A stretch of 64,000 nt of DNA, taken from positions 77,122,119 to 77,186,118 of the forward strand of contig JAVIAB010000124.1 in NCBI GenBank assembly GCA_032433765.1, written 5' to 3'. The stretch is from Megaustenia siamemsis. Lineage: Eukaryota > Mollusca > Gastropoda > Stylommatophora > Ariophantidae. Every line of letters starts with the position of its first letter. Position 1 is the first letter of the stretch. The notes under the pieces were generated by a model that worked only from the letters and a program-made list of their open reading frames with translations, was not told where the DNA came from and ran no database searches. Made by a program: the position numbers and the translations under genes. This document shows, piece by piece, positions 37,444 to 48,101 of the stretch.

Positions 37444-37751
37444 TTTATTTCAAATTTTCCATCAGTGAAAATAAAATAGCGTTTTTAATTTTTAAACATT
37501 TTCTTCAGTTCCCTTTCTAGACAATTGATTTTCATTTTATTTTCTGAATATTGTTATAATAATTTTTGAAGATAAATTTGTGCAAATCCTTCTAAATGCC
37601 ATTTTCAAGCAAATTACACAAATTTGATAACACTTAACATTGTCCCCTCGATGCTTAGTGGCAAATAAGGAGGGAAAAAAGAAAGTAACACTTAACAGTA
37701 TATGCCTAAACAACTTAAGCTAATAGGAGATTTTTAAAAAATAGCAATTAC

Positions 37752-37915
37752 CTAAGATGAAGCAACTGCTTGCACAGAACAGAGACAGATGGCGAGATTT
37801 GATCAAATATCTTTAAAAGAAAACTGCTAGAACAAAAAATTCATATAGGAGAAGGTGTATCTTGGTCTACGCCCTATGGGCCGGTTACGGCTCGAAAGGT
37901 CAATAGATAGATAGA
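37752..37915 (+). mobile_element. LINE family E 3' end
   Basis: Matches 30470-30615: CTTGCACAGAACAGAGACAG, ATCTTTAAAAGAAAACTGC and GGTTACGGCTCGAAAGGTC, with a GATA tail. Confidence 0.88.
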
Positions 37916-38065
37916 AGATGAAGCAGACTTACTGTAATTTCCACATGAGTGGATTTACTTCTAAAGGTCCGACTTTGTAAGCATCATCAGAAAAAAATAC
38001 TCAACACCTTACCTCAAAGTTTACTTTTGTGATTAACAAAGCTTTCACAGTTTCCACACCGAGCT

Positions 38066-38438
38066 TTGGTTCTTTGGTTATGGAAGGCCCCGGTATCACT
38101 GCAAACGAATGAAAGTTCATAATTGCCCAACCGCCCGTGCCAATGGAATCATCCGAATTACTAACTCATCTCCCAAAAAAAGAAAGGTAGCTGTAGTCCC
38201 CATCATAGCAGTCTCAGCACGCGTAAAAAAACAAGGCGAAACCGCACAGAAAGTGAACACAGCCAACTGTTCCCTGCCATACGATATAATTGTTCATTGT
38301 AAACAATTGGAATATCGAAACATAATCAAAACGGACGAAACACACAGCTCAGGGTGTACATAGAGGACCTAACTCAGTAGCTCCTGCCACAAGCCGGACT
38401 TGGAATATGAGGAAACTGCAACAAGGAACACTTTCATA
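38066..38438 (-). mobile_element. Retroposon R, copy 1
   Basis: A dispersed repeat of about 385-440 bases. The plus strand shows TATGGAAGGCCCCGGTATCA, CCGCCCGTGCCAATGG and GGAATATGAGGAAACTGCAA. In the sense taken here (minus) it ends in a variable CAA/ACCAA-rich tail, which suggests a retroposon. Copies are at 39771, 41948, 46778 and 57640. Confidence 0.75.
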
Positions 38439-38539
38439 CCGAGCTGTGTTTTATCACTTGTCCATAAGTTGTACATCAAATAAAACACCCTTTGTACGGC
38501 AGCATTTATTCCAGGTGGACGCACAAACAGATTTGAGAA

Positions 38540-38656
38540 AATATTGGATAGCTTGGTGTCATGGCATGGAAAACAGTCAACAACAGAATTGATACGATGC
38601 ACTGTAGATAGAAGATTGTGGAAGGGCATGATCACCTATACCAACCAGTATGGCAC

Positions 38657-38694
<38 letters not shown>

Positions 38695-38700
38695 AAGACA
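38540..38700 (+). mobile_element. LINE family G 3' end with (ATG)n tail
   Basis: GATAGCTTGGTGTCATGGCA through ACCAGTATGGCACATGATG, then an ATG repeat from 38657 to 38695. Confidence 0.85.
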
Positions 38701-38826
38701 CACACAGTATTCTACATACCAATTTCAGAATACTCTAAACTGGCACGTGATTATTATTTTGGAAATGGTGAACCATTTCAATCCAAAGTTGCGATGACCA
38801 TGTTTTATTGACACTCCATTCACTAA

Positions 38827-39043
38827 TTTTCTGAGATGTAACAAACTGCTTCATGAAGACATATTCGTCATACATTTCATTTTCTGAGATGTAACAAACT
38901 GCTTCATGAAGACATATTCGTCATACATTTCATTTTCTGAGATGTAACAAACTGCTTCATGAAGACATATTCGTCATACATTTCATTTTCTGAGATGTAA
39001 CAAACTGCTTCATGAAGACAAATTCGTCATACATTTCATTTTC
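38827..39043. repeat. 53-base tandem repeat, 4 copies
   Basis: The unit begins TTCTGAGATGTAACAAACTG. Copies are almost identical, so it is recent. Confidence 0.95.
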
Positions 39044-39284
39044 TGGAAAGTGGACTGAATGTACCGTTTGAATCACTAGTGATGAATATATCTCAATATC
39101 TCCCCAGGTGGGTGTTTATACGTAGTTCAACATTACTCAGCTTGACTAAAGGATTCTAGGTCTTAACAAATTTGTCCTGCACATTTCTTCAAATAACTGA
39201 GTGTTGCCTCATAGAATGAAGAAACACATAAAACTGCCTCGCACAATCCTTTGGAAGTTCTTCCTTTCCTAGGTTTTTTGGCTT

Positions 39285-39725
39285 TAACTCTTTATGATTT
39301 CTATGGCAGCTAAACAAGAAATGATAAATAACATTTTCATACCAACTTTGTGCTATGAAAGTCAAACATGGACCCTTTCTAAATCACAATTAAGAAAGAT
39401 CAATACATGTGAGATGCGATGCTTGAGAAAAGTAACAAACAACACAAGAAGAGATATAATACCAAATGAAACCATAAGAAAAATGGTAAGAACAAAACCC
39501 TGCCAAGAATATATAGAACAACAACTTAAATGGTTTGGCCAACTGGTCAGAATAAATCCGCACCAATCACCATCAAGGGAATTCTTCTCGAAAATGCACG
39601 GGGAAAAGACCAAGAGGAAGACCCAGAAAAAAGATGGATAGATGCAGTGACAGAGACATGTAACAACAAAGGAAAATCAGTAATTCAGACAGTTCGAGCA
39701 GCGCAAGAACGACAAACGATATAAA
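39285..39725 (+). mobile_element. LINE family I fragment
   Basis: Frames encode KQEMINNIFIPTLCYESQTW, TCEMRCLRKVTNNTRRD, QQLKWFGQLVRINPHQ and WIDAVTETCNNKGKS, the region after RT of an RTE-like LINE. It is frame-shifted. Confidence 0.78.
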
Positions 39726-39770
39726 CCACCACACCTTTTAGGCATCAGTGAAAGAGAAAAGAAGAACTCG

Positions 39771-40193
39771 TATTGGTTATTGGTTATGGAAGGCCTCGGT
39801 ATCACAGCAAACGAATTAAAATCCATAATTACTCAACCGCCCGTGCCAGTGGAATCATCCGAATTACTAACTCATCTCCCAAACAAAGAAAGGTAACTGT
39901 AGTCCCCATCGTAGCAGTCTCAGCACACGCCAAAAGACATAAGGCGAAACCGCGCAGAAAGTGAACACAGCCAACTGTTCCCTGTCATACGATATCATCA
40001 ATCATCGTAAACAAGCGGGATATCGAAGCAGGATCAAAACGGATGAGACACACAACTCACGGTGTGCACAGAGCACTTAACTCAGTAGCTCCTGCAACAA
40101 GCCGGACTTGGAATATGAGGAAACTGCAAGAAGGAACACTTTTCATGCATAGCCTTCAATGGTTCCTACCGCCTATCCACCATATACCATGGG
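39771..40193 (-). mobile_element. Retroposon R, copy 2
   Basis: Same family as 38066, about 50 bases longer at the 40193 end (GCCTATCCACCATATACC). It lies inverted relative to copy 3 at 41948, with 1.75 kb between. Confidence 0.8.
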
Positions 40194-41029
40194 AGTTCAC
40201 GTCCTCCCGAAAATGATGATCGTCATAGAACTTGATGATGTTAGGCCATCATTGATGACTCCAATTCCAAACATATAGACACACAGTGGTGGTAAGTTAT
40301 CATTTCCAATCCAACAGAAGCCACATGACCTGTAGTTAGTAAAACCACAGAGAGAATATGTTTTGTGACCTTCACTGATTCACTCTTAGATGTGAATGTG
40401 TAGTTTACACAAGAGGAGACGTTTTCAACTACAGTGATCCCATTTAAGGCAATTCTGGGATAGCAAGGCAAGTCTCCTTTATAGCAGCAGAACTTGATGT
40501 TCTCCGCTCCCTTCTTGTAGCTGCCGCCACACGATTCTGATGTCTCATTAACTTGGACATCATTCAAGAACAATGTCAGATTAACATTCCATAGATATGG
40601 CTCTGCTGATGAAATGCTTGGTGCAACAGTTGTATCAATCATACTGGAGGCTCCTGGTTTGTGGTCATTAATATCACAGACGGCACATGATGTTGTTATA
40701 TTCAGTGTTTCTTTCTGGGGTGTAAATATGTGGCACACACATCGAGAGTGGTTTGTGGTCACAGTAATCCCATTAAAGGCAATTCTAGGGTAGCATGGCA
40801 TAGCTGTTTCAGAGCAGCACAATCCTGTGATGTTTTCTGTGTTCGCTATAAAGCTGCTGCTGCTACACAATCCTGACCAATTATAGGTGTGGACATTATT
40901 CACTTGCAATGACAAAACTGCTTTGTTTACATCATAAACCTCTGGAAGCGAATCATTTATGGGACTAATAGTACAATTTATTCTTCCATCGGGGATATCT
41001 TCATTGAGTCCCCAAAAAAAGGTCTTTGG
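40108..41029 (-). pseudogene. Secreted repeat-domain protein fragment (unknown family)
   Basis: I do not recognise this gene. An open frame runs from 41029 to 40241. It reads GRINCTISPIND, then two repeats of about 110 residues, each with CC-x6-PCYPRIA(F/L)NGITV (near 40790-40830 and 40430-40480) and many N-glycosylation sites (NWSG, NITG, NHSR, NVTL-like). A third, diverged repeat (CGFCWIGNDNLPPL) is readable in another frame at 40265-40325, after a TACTAACTACAG that looks like a splice acceptor or marks a frameshift. No ATG or signal peptide is present in the open part, so it is an internal exon or a broken gene. Cys-rich and glycosylated, it would be extracellular. Confidence 0.5.
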
Positions 41030-41079
41030 TTAAAAAGCACATATGCTTTTGAGTTAAACACAAAATGAGCCCACTTCAT

Positions 41080-41300
41080 AGATTCAAAATGATCCTTGCC
41101 AATGCCATCCGTTTGCACAAGTTAGGTCCTTAGCTACCAAACGTCCGAAACGAAGCCATCGAATTAACGACTTTATCTACAGCGAAGGTTAACGAACTGT
41201 GAACAAACATTTATGTTCAAACCCTTGAAAACATTTTCAAAAATCTGCCAACTCGCTGCAATAACATATATCGTGTTGTTCAATGTAAACATTGCTTAGT
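41080..41300 (-). other. Sequence homologous to the 5' end of the 61-kb EGF-like ORF
   Basis: The minus strand matches 61060-61260 plus (GCGAGTTGGC, AATGTTTGT, ACAGTTCGTTAACC, GACCTAACTTGTGCA). The frame corresponding to MFVHSSLT is broken here by a stop. It probably was the first exon and promoter of the repeat-domain gene at 40-41 kb. Confidence 0.6.
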
Positions 41301-41362
41301 CCATAGCTCGAATATAAATAAGCTGCCATTTTGGTGCGTTCCATCAAGAAGAACTCTTTATG

Positions 41363-41709
41363 GAAAAATAAAAAAATGGTATGTAAGAAGCTTTACGTGA
41401 CAAGTGGACGACACAGACTAAACAACGTTTCGGCTCAATAGGCCTTCATCAGGAACAATAAAAAAAACACACACACACAACTGATAACGAAACAACCAAA
41501 ACAAAAACAATCGAAATGTGTTATCAGTTTTGTGTGTGTGTTTTTTTTTTTATTGTTCCTGATGAAGGTCTATTGAGCCGAAACGTTGTTTAGTCTGTGT
41601 CGTCCACTTGTCACGTAAAGCTTCTTATATACCATTTTTTTATTTTTTTTTTATTTTTCCTTATATTCAGCTTTACTGCAGCTTGCTTCGCATTTTTATG
41701 CCTTAACCC
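41363..41709. mobile_element. Foldback element 1 with hammerhead-like cores
   Basis: A 347-base element flanked by the 13-base duplication AGAACTCTTTATG (41350-41362 and 41710-41722). Two arms of about 105 bases (from 41372 and to 41642) are inverted copies, containing GCTTTACGTGACAAGTGGAC and its complement. Each arm has CTGATGAAGG, a short loop, and GCCGAAACG (41426-41452 minus, 41559-41585 plus), the order of conserved hammerhead ribozyme core bases. Penelope-like elements carry such motifs in their terminal repeats. No ORF is present. Confidence 0.75.
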
Positions 41710-41947
41710 AGAACTCTTTATGACAGGAAACGGTCTTCTATCTGGAGTCAATGATAATTTTCAACCCATTGATGCTGCCAATCTATCTTTCGTTCGCCTG
41801 AAGTAATGTTCATATTTGCAATGCCATTTCATGTATACAATTTACTGTTCTTCGTATTTCTTGTAGTGGCATATATAGTTTTGTTTGCTGCGTTGTATCT
41901 ATGGGTCAGTGGATTTTATGCACTATATTCAGTACAGGGAACTTCCG

Positions 41948-42361
41948 GTATATGGTGGATAGGCGGCGGGAACAATTGAAAGCTATGCATGAAAAGTGTT
42001 CCTTGTTGCAGTTTCCTCATATTCCAAGTCCGGATTGTTGCAGGAGCTACTGAGTTAAGTGCTCTGTGCATACCGTGAGCTGTGTATACGTTTTGATCAT
42101 GTTTTGATATTCCAATTGTTTACGGTGAATGATGATATCGTATGACAGAGAACAGTTGACTATGTTCACTTTCTGCGCGGTTTCTCCTTATGTCTTTTGG
42201 CGTGTGCTGAGACTGCTACGATGGGGACTACAGTTACCTTTCTTTGTTTGGGAGATGAGATATTAATTCAGATGATTACGCTGGCACGGGCGGTTGAGCA
42301 ATTATGGATTTTAATTCGTTTGCAGTGATACCGGGGCCTTCCATGAACAAACAAATAACAA
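41948..42361 (+). mobile_element. Retroposon R, copy 3
   Basis: Same family as 38066, in the opposite orientation. It starts GTATATGGTGGATAGGCGG and ends CCTTCCATGAACAAACAAAT. With copy 2 it brackets the secreted-protein fragment. Confidence 0.8.
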
Positions 42362-42496
42362 ATTCAGTACAGCCTTAGAGTATGCGCTCAGCTATCTGGG
42401 GTGCCTGTCCATATGTCCAATTTGCGTGAGTTCGTGGCATCTTGATTGTTGTGGTGCACTTTTTGACTGATTGCTCCGCTTTCAGCACGTATACTT

Positions 42497-44028
42497 GCTA
42501 GGGCAGTCTGTGATATTGCTCGAATGAAGGAAGGCCTGGCCAGCCTTGACTTACTAGAGAAGACTATGGTATTGCTCGGGTGAAGGAAGGCTTGATCAGT
42601 CTTGGCTAACTAGAGCAGACTATGGTATTGCTCGGGTGAAGGAAGGCTTGATCAGTCTTGGCTAACTAGAGCAGACTATGGTATTGCTCGGGTGAAGGAT
42701 TGCCTGGCCAGCCTTGACTTACTAGAGAAGACTATGGTATTGCTCGGGTGAAGGAAGGCTTGATCAGTCTTGGCTAACTAGAGCAGACTATGGTATTGCT
42801 CGGGTGAAGGAAGGCTTGATCAGTCTTGGCTAACTAGAGCAGACTATGGTATTGCTCGGGTGAAGGAAGGCTTGATCAGTCTTGGCTAACTAGAGCAGAC
42901 TATGGTATGGCCCTGGTGAAGGAAGGCCTGGCCAGCCTTGACTTACTAGAGCTGACTATGGTATGGCTCTGGTGAAGGAAAGCTTGGTCAGTCTTGGCTA
43001 ACTAGAGCAGACTATGGTATTGCTCGGGTGAAGGAAGGCTTGATCAGTCTTGGCTAACTAGAGCAGACTATGGTATGGCTCTGGTGAAGGAAAGCTTGGT
43101 CAGTCTTGGCTAACTAGAGCAGACTATGGTATTGCTCGGGTGAAGGAAGGCTTGATCAGTCTTGGCTAACTAGAGCAGACTATGGTATTGCTCGGGTGAA
43201 GGAAGGCTTGATCAGTCTTGGCTAACTAGAGCAGACTATGGTATGGCTCTGGTGAAGGAAGGCTTTGTCAGTCTTGGCTAACTAGAGCAGACTATGGTAT
43301 GGCTCTGGTGAAGGAAAGCTTGGTCAGTCTTGGCTAACTAGAGCAGACTATGATATGGCTCTGGTGAAGGAAAGCTTGGTTAGTCTTGGCTAACTAGAGC
43401 AGACTATGGTATGGCTCTGGTGAAGGAAAGCTTTGTCAGTCTTGGCTAACTAGAGCAGACTATGGTATGGCTCTGGTGAAGGAAAGCTTGGTCAGTCTTG
43501 GCTAACTAGAGCAGACTATGGTATGGCTCTGGTGAAGGAAAGCTTTGTCAGTCTTGGCTAACTAGAGCAGACTATGGTATGGCTCTGGTGAAGGAAAGCT
43601 TGGTCAGTCTTGGCTAACTAGAGCAGACTATGGTATGGCTTGCTCTGGTGAAGGAAAGCTTGGTCAGTCTTGGCTAACTAGAGCAGACTATGGTATGGCT
43701 CTGGTGAAGGAAGGCTTTGTCAGTCTTGTCTAACTAGAGCAGACTATGGTATGGCTCTGGTGAAGGAAAGCTTGATCAGTCTTGGCTAACTAGAGCAGAC
43801 TATGGTATGGCTCTGGTGAAGGAAAGCTTGGTCAGTCTTGGCTAACTAGAGCAGACTATGGTATGGCTCTGGTGAAGGAAGGCTTGGTCAGTCTTGGCTA
43901 ACTAGAGCAGACTATGGTATGGCTCTGGTGAAGGAAAGCTTGGTCAGTCTTGGCTAACTAGAGCAGACTATGGTATGGCTCTGGCGAAGCAAGGCTTTGT
44001 CAGTCTTGGCTAACTAGAGCAGACTATT
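42497..44028. repeat. 56-base minisatellite, about 27 copies
   Basis: The unit contains AGACTATGGTATGGCTCTGG and CTTGGTCAGTCTTGGCTAAC. Two subtypes are intermixed: TATTGCTCGGGTGAAGG, mostly in the first half, and TATGGCTCTGGTGAAGG, mostly in the second. This indicates expansion in blocks. Confidence 0.95.
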
Positions 44029-44122
44029 ACCCTTACCTTATTATCTTACTAGAACAGGTATTACCATTTGAATACCTCATGCATATGCTCCTCAAACTGG
44101 CGGTGCACCCCTTCCTCATTAG

Positions 44123-45776
44123 ATGGATCGCCGCGGCACTGTTTCAGAGGAAGGTGATACTCAGATGTGGAAGTTGGTCTCCCGAGCCAAAATCCAATTG
44201 TCCAGGGCTGCCAACATCGAGCAGAGGCTACTTACTCTTCTGTCCCAGGGATTAGTCCTCTCACTAATCGAGTATGCCCTGGCAATTCTTACTGTCAGTA
44301 CGACTCAAAGTGATAGGCTGGAGAAAATACAAAATGAAGCCATGCGCAGTATCTTGGGATGTACAAGGGACACTCCCTGTGTAGCAATAAGGTATCTTCT
44401 TGACTTTCCAACCATGGATGACAGAATCAAGATCTGGAGAGCACGAGCATACCTGAAGATAAGTGCAGATAAAGAGCATCCATTACATCATGAGCTCAAC
44501 ACAAGGAAGGGTTCCAGGCTAAAAAGAGGCAAATCATGGGTGGGCCGAGCAGAAGATGTCATCAAACAGGTCTGTGGGCTTACCAATATCAACGTTGGTG
44601 AGGAGTGGATACCGGTGCCTACATCATTCAGGGGGACATTCTCGTGTATTGTCACACTCGACAGGAAAAGTAGGGAACAGAACCCGGTCATGGTTAATGC
44701 TGAGGTCAACGGTCTCATCTAGGATAACACCGACAAGAAAGATGCAGTCATCTATACAGACGGATCTGTAAGACGACACCAAAGAAGTGCATGGGCATTT
44801 ACAGCACGCTCGGCCGGCAGAATAGTCTACGAAGACAGTGGTGCATGCGTCATGACCACGAATAGCATGCCGATGGAGGTGATGGCAGTGCTTGCTTACT
44901 TGCGTTCGCCCGATGACTAAAGGAGTATACCTCTTCATCATCCGCATTTAAAAGGACGTTAAGTCGGCGTGTATGCGTTGTGTTGTGGTTTGCAGTATAA
45001 CTGTGATCTTTTGCACTTTCGGCCCAACACATCCGACTTCAGCATGACATTTTTGAGTACCGGGTTGTCTTCCCTCTTCGATCCCTACTCGCTTGGCCAG
45101 ACTAAGACAGGTTAGTCTGTCACTAGAGGCACCGCGGAGAGGTGGAGCAGAGTTTGGATGGTTCTTGTTGACCGATCCTGGAGCAAGCCATCAGCTGTGG
45201 GTCACTGACAACTTCCATCTCTGCTGCTGTGAGGCGCGCCTTTGCCTCCGGTGATGGGAGTGACCAAGGCATTCATCTGGTTAGAGTCACCAGACTACAC
45301 CCACGCCTATATACTGAGTGATTCGATGAGCATGATGGCGCGTGGATCTGTACGCATGCAATGAGTAGAGTCATTGCAGAAGTAAAAAATACGTAAGGTC
45401 AACTTGGTCTACGTCCCAGGACATGCGTGAGTACGGGGAAATGAAAGAGCGGACAAGTTTGCTAGTTGCGCTATTGTTGAGGACGGTCAACCAATGGATC
45501 GGGGGGACATCATCAATGCCCTCCGGGAAACTTGAAGGACACAGGACTTCGACTACCATGAGTCCATGTCACTCCTTCGGATGAAAGAGATGGGAGTTAA
45601 GATGGGCAGAGCCAGAAATGAGAAACTTAGTGGGTGTGTAAGAAGACTAATCAACCAACACAGAAGTGGAGTCGTCAGTCGCTGGACGCTGCGAGACTTG
45701 CTGAGGAGGGAATCTGAGCACCTATGGACATGATCACATTAATGATGATGATCCGTTAATAACTCAATAACTCAAT
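44123..45776 (+). mobile_element. LINE family B, copy 2, split by SINE-B
   Basis: RT C-terminal and RNase H region: NIEQRLLTLLSQGL, IEYALAILTVSTTQ, MRSILGCTRDTPC, IYTDGS. It is closely related to 52682-54052, but with stops and frame shifts, for example after the RNase H start. It ends in AATAACTCAATAACTCAATA. Confidence 0.85.
44890..45249 (+). mobile_element. SINE-B, full-length insertion in LINE B
   Basis: A 360-base insert flanked by the 12-base duplication GGTGATGG(C/G)AGT at 44878-44889 and 45250-45261. The uninterrupted LINE is at 53514-53540. Landmarks are CCCGATGACTAAAGGAGTAT, AAAAGGACGTTAAGTCGGC, TTTTTGAGTACCGGGTTG, CTTCGATCCCTACTCG and GATCCTGGAGCAAGCCATCA. No ORF. Confidence 0.85.
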
Positions 45777-46065
45777 ACAGTCTCCGTCATCCATCCTTGA
45801 AAGAACGGTAAGTGGGCGCTAATGCACTGTAGTGTCCTTTATTTACTCTTTCAACTCAACAAATGCGATTTCAGCACGGCATTTTTAACACCAGAGTGCC
45901 TCCCCTCTTCGATCCCTAATAGATTGACCAGACCAGACTAGTAAGTCTTGAACACAAAGGCACCGTGAAGAGGCGGATTAGTGTCTGGATGATTCATTGC
46001 TCCTGGCGCAATACATCAGCTATGAGTCGTTTCTAGCACTGTTGCTGTCATGCGTCTTGCTTACA
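45777..46065 (+). mobile_element. SINE-B, diverged copy
   Basis: Shares AACGGTAAGTGGGCG, CTCTTCGATCCCTAATAG, GCACCGTGAAGAGGCGG and the final CATCAGCTATGAGTCG with the 44890 copy. Confidence 0.7.
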
Positions 46066-46118
46066 ACTTTATAAAAGACTCACCCATCGCTAGTTTCATT
46101 CATTCTTTTAAGGCATCG

Positions 46119-46586
46119 TTGACACTCCTCCACAGTGCTATTGCGACTGTCTCGTTGACACTCCTCCACAGTGCTATTGCGACTGTCTCGTTGACACTCC
46201 TCCACAGTGCTATTGCGACTGTCTCGTTGACACTCCTCCACAGTGCTATTGCGACTGTCTCGTTGACACTCCTCCACAGTGCTATTGCGACTGTTTCGTT
46301 GACACTCCTCCACGGTGCTATTGCGACTGTCTCGTTGACACTCCTCCACGGTGCTATTGCGACTGTCTCGTTGACACTCCTCCACGGTGCTATTGCGACT
46401 GTCTCGTTGACACTCCTCCACAGTGCTATTGCGACTGTCTCTTTGACACTCCTCCACAGTGCTATTGCGACTGTCTCGTTGACACTCCTCCACAGTGCTA
46501 TTGCGACTGTCTCGTTGACACTCCTCCACAGTGCTATTGCGACTGTCTCGTTGACACTCCTCCACAGTGCTATTGCGACTGTCTCT
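46119..46586. repeat. 36-base minisatellite, 13 copies
   Basis: The unit is TTGACACTCCTCCACAGTGC followed by TATTGCGACTGTCTCG. Copies differ at one or two sites (CAC-A/G-GTG, C/T in the last part). Because 36 is 12 codons, both strands stay open through the array; these frames are not genes. Confidence 0.97.
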
Positions 46587-46777
46587 AGGAAAAAAAACAT
46601 ACTCGGCGGAAAAGAACGCAACATTTTCAATCAATGCAGGACATATACCTATACACCAGTATTAGAGAGAGCCTTTATACCAGTAGTTGGACCATGGAAA
46701 TTATGCAGTAGCTAGAGCATTGGCCTGACCAGAAACACATTTTACTCAACTTAAAGTTATAGGTATTCGAAAAATCA

Positions 46778-47081
46778 GGTATCACTACGAAGAAACGAAA
46801 ATTCACAATTGCTCAACCGCCCGTGCCAGTGGAATCATCCGAATTAACATTGAATATCTAAAAAGAAAAGAAAGACAGCTGCAGTCCCCATCATAGCCGC
46901 TACAGCACACGCCAAAAGATAAAAGGCCAAGCGGCACGGAAAGTGAACGCAGCTGAATTGTACTTCGTCATATGATATCATCATTCATCGTAAGCAATCT
47001 GAATATAGAAACACGATCCGGGTGAAAAACACAGCCCACGGTGTGCACAAAGCACTAAACTCAGTAGCTCCGGCAGCTAGC
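46778..47081 (-). mobile_element. Retroposon R, copy 4 (diverged)
   Basis: Shares CTCAACCGCCCGTGCCAGTG, GAATCATCCGAATTA and CTCAGTAGCTCC with the family. Confidence 0.7.
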
Positions 47082-47211
47082 ACTTTTACTTTTACTCACA
47101 CTTCTACTCAAGCGTGCTTTCTAAGTGATGCGATGAGTATACTCAGGAAAACTGAAGGAGGATGGACACGAAAGCGGTGGCTGGAATCACTAAAGAACTG
47201 TGATGATATCT

Positions 47212-47436
47212 ACTTGTGAATAAGTTTACTGTATCCAATTTGTAAAAAAAAATGAGTAAATGCTGACATTTCTTTAATCAATATTCTTTGGTTATATTCA
47301 GGTTCTTGAACATTTGAATGTTGAGCATCTGCCAAGGGAAGAGCCAAATCCACATTCCGTCAGAGTGGGCTGGTCTTTAAATTCAACATCTCTGAATCTT
47401 GGTAAGTTTTGTATTTTTAAAAATAAATCTTTATTA
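47212..47436 (+). other. Inverted duplicate of hnRNP U-like exon 6 with flanking introns
   Basis: The 100 exon bases (47303-47402) are identical to exon 6 (25430-25529), including the acceptor TATATTCAG and donor GTAAGT. Intron flanks match for about 90 bases upstream and about 30 downstream with small indels. Orientation is plus, opposite to the host gene. No other hnRNP U-like exon is near it. Confidence 0.93.
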
Positions 47437-47441
47437 TTTAT

Positions 47442-47575
47442 TATTAGATAGCTTGGTTTCATGGTACGGAAAACAATCAACAACAGAACTGATACGATGC
47501 ACGGTGGATAGAAGATTGTGATAGGACTTAATCGTATACCCCAACCGATATGGTACATGATGATGATAGTGGTGA
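47442..47575 (+). mobile_element. LINE family G 3' end
   Basis: AGATAGCTTGGTTTCATGG to CCAACCGATATGGTACATG and ATGATGATAG. It directly follows the exon 6 duplicate. Confidence 0.8.
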
Positions 47576-47664
47576 AAACCAGTGATGGAAAATGTAAAAC
47601 TGAAATAAACAAAAGAATAGGAATGGTTAAAAAGTAAATTTAATGCCATGAAAATATACTAACA

Positions 47665-47980
47665 AATAACACTAGGGCTAAAATTAAGAATAGCAAAATG
47701 TTATATCTTCTCAACATGTCTGTATGGTGCTGAAAAATGGACCTAAGACAAGAAAACAGAAAATGAACACATTTGAAATGTAAATTTATAGAAGAATATG
47801 TAGAGTTGGATGGAAAAGAAATAAACGATGAAGTTTTAAAACAACTAAAAATGAAAAGAGAACTGCTAAACACAAACACTAAACACTGTTGTGTTTTACA
47901 GCCAGCTGCGATATATGCGCCGTTCGGCCCAACACATATCATGACATATGCATGATGATGCATGGATCTATATTTGTATG
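47665..47980 (+). mobile_element. LINE family F fragment, decayed
   Basis: GCTAAAATTAAGAATAGCAA, then YGAEKWT and NDEVLKQLKMKRELLNT-like coding, comparable to 13270-13500. Confidence 0.6.
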
Positions 47981-48101
47981 ATGATGATATGTATGTTACC
48001 AGGTTCACCATGGGAAGCTAGAGTAGGATCTTGATCAATTCTGTGTCACTGAACATTTTACAAGCAGTCAGCTATATGTTGTTCACCACTTTCAGCATAG
48101 G

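Noticed and set aside
38827..39043. CRISPR array
   Set aside because: The 53-base units abut directly with no spacers, and the context is an animal genome.
46050..46715. Open frames on both strands (up to 221 codons) over the 36-base repeat
   Set aside because: They are produced by a repeat period divisible by three; there is no start context, domain or splice support.
47298..47402. A second hnRNP U-like gene on the plus strand
   Set aside because: Only exon 6 is duplicated; none of the neighbouring exons are found near it.
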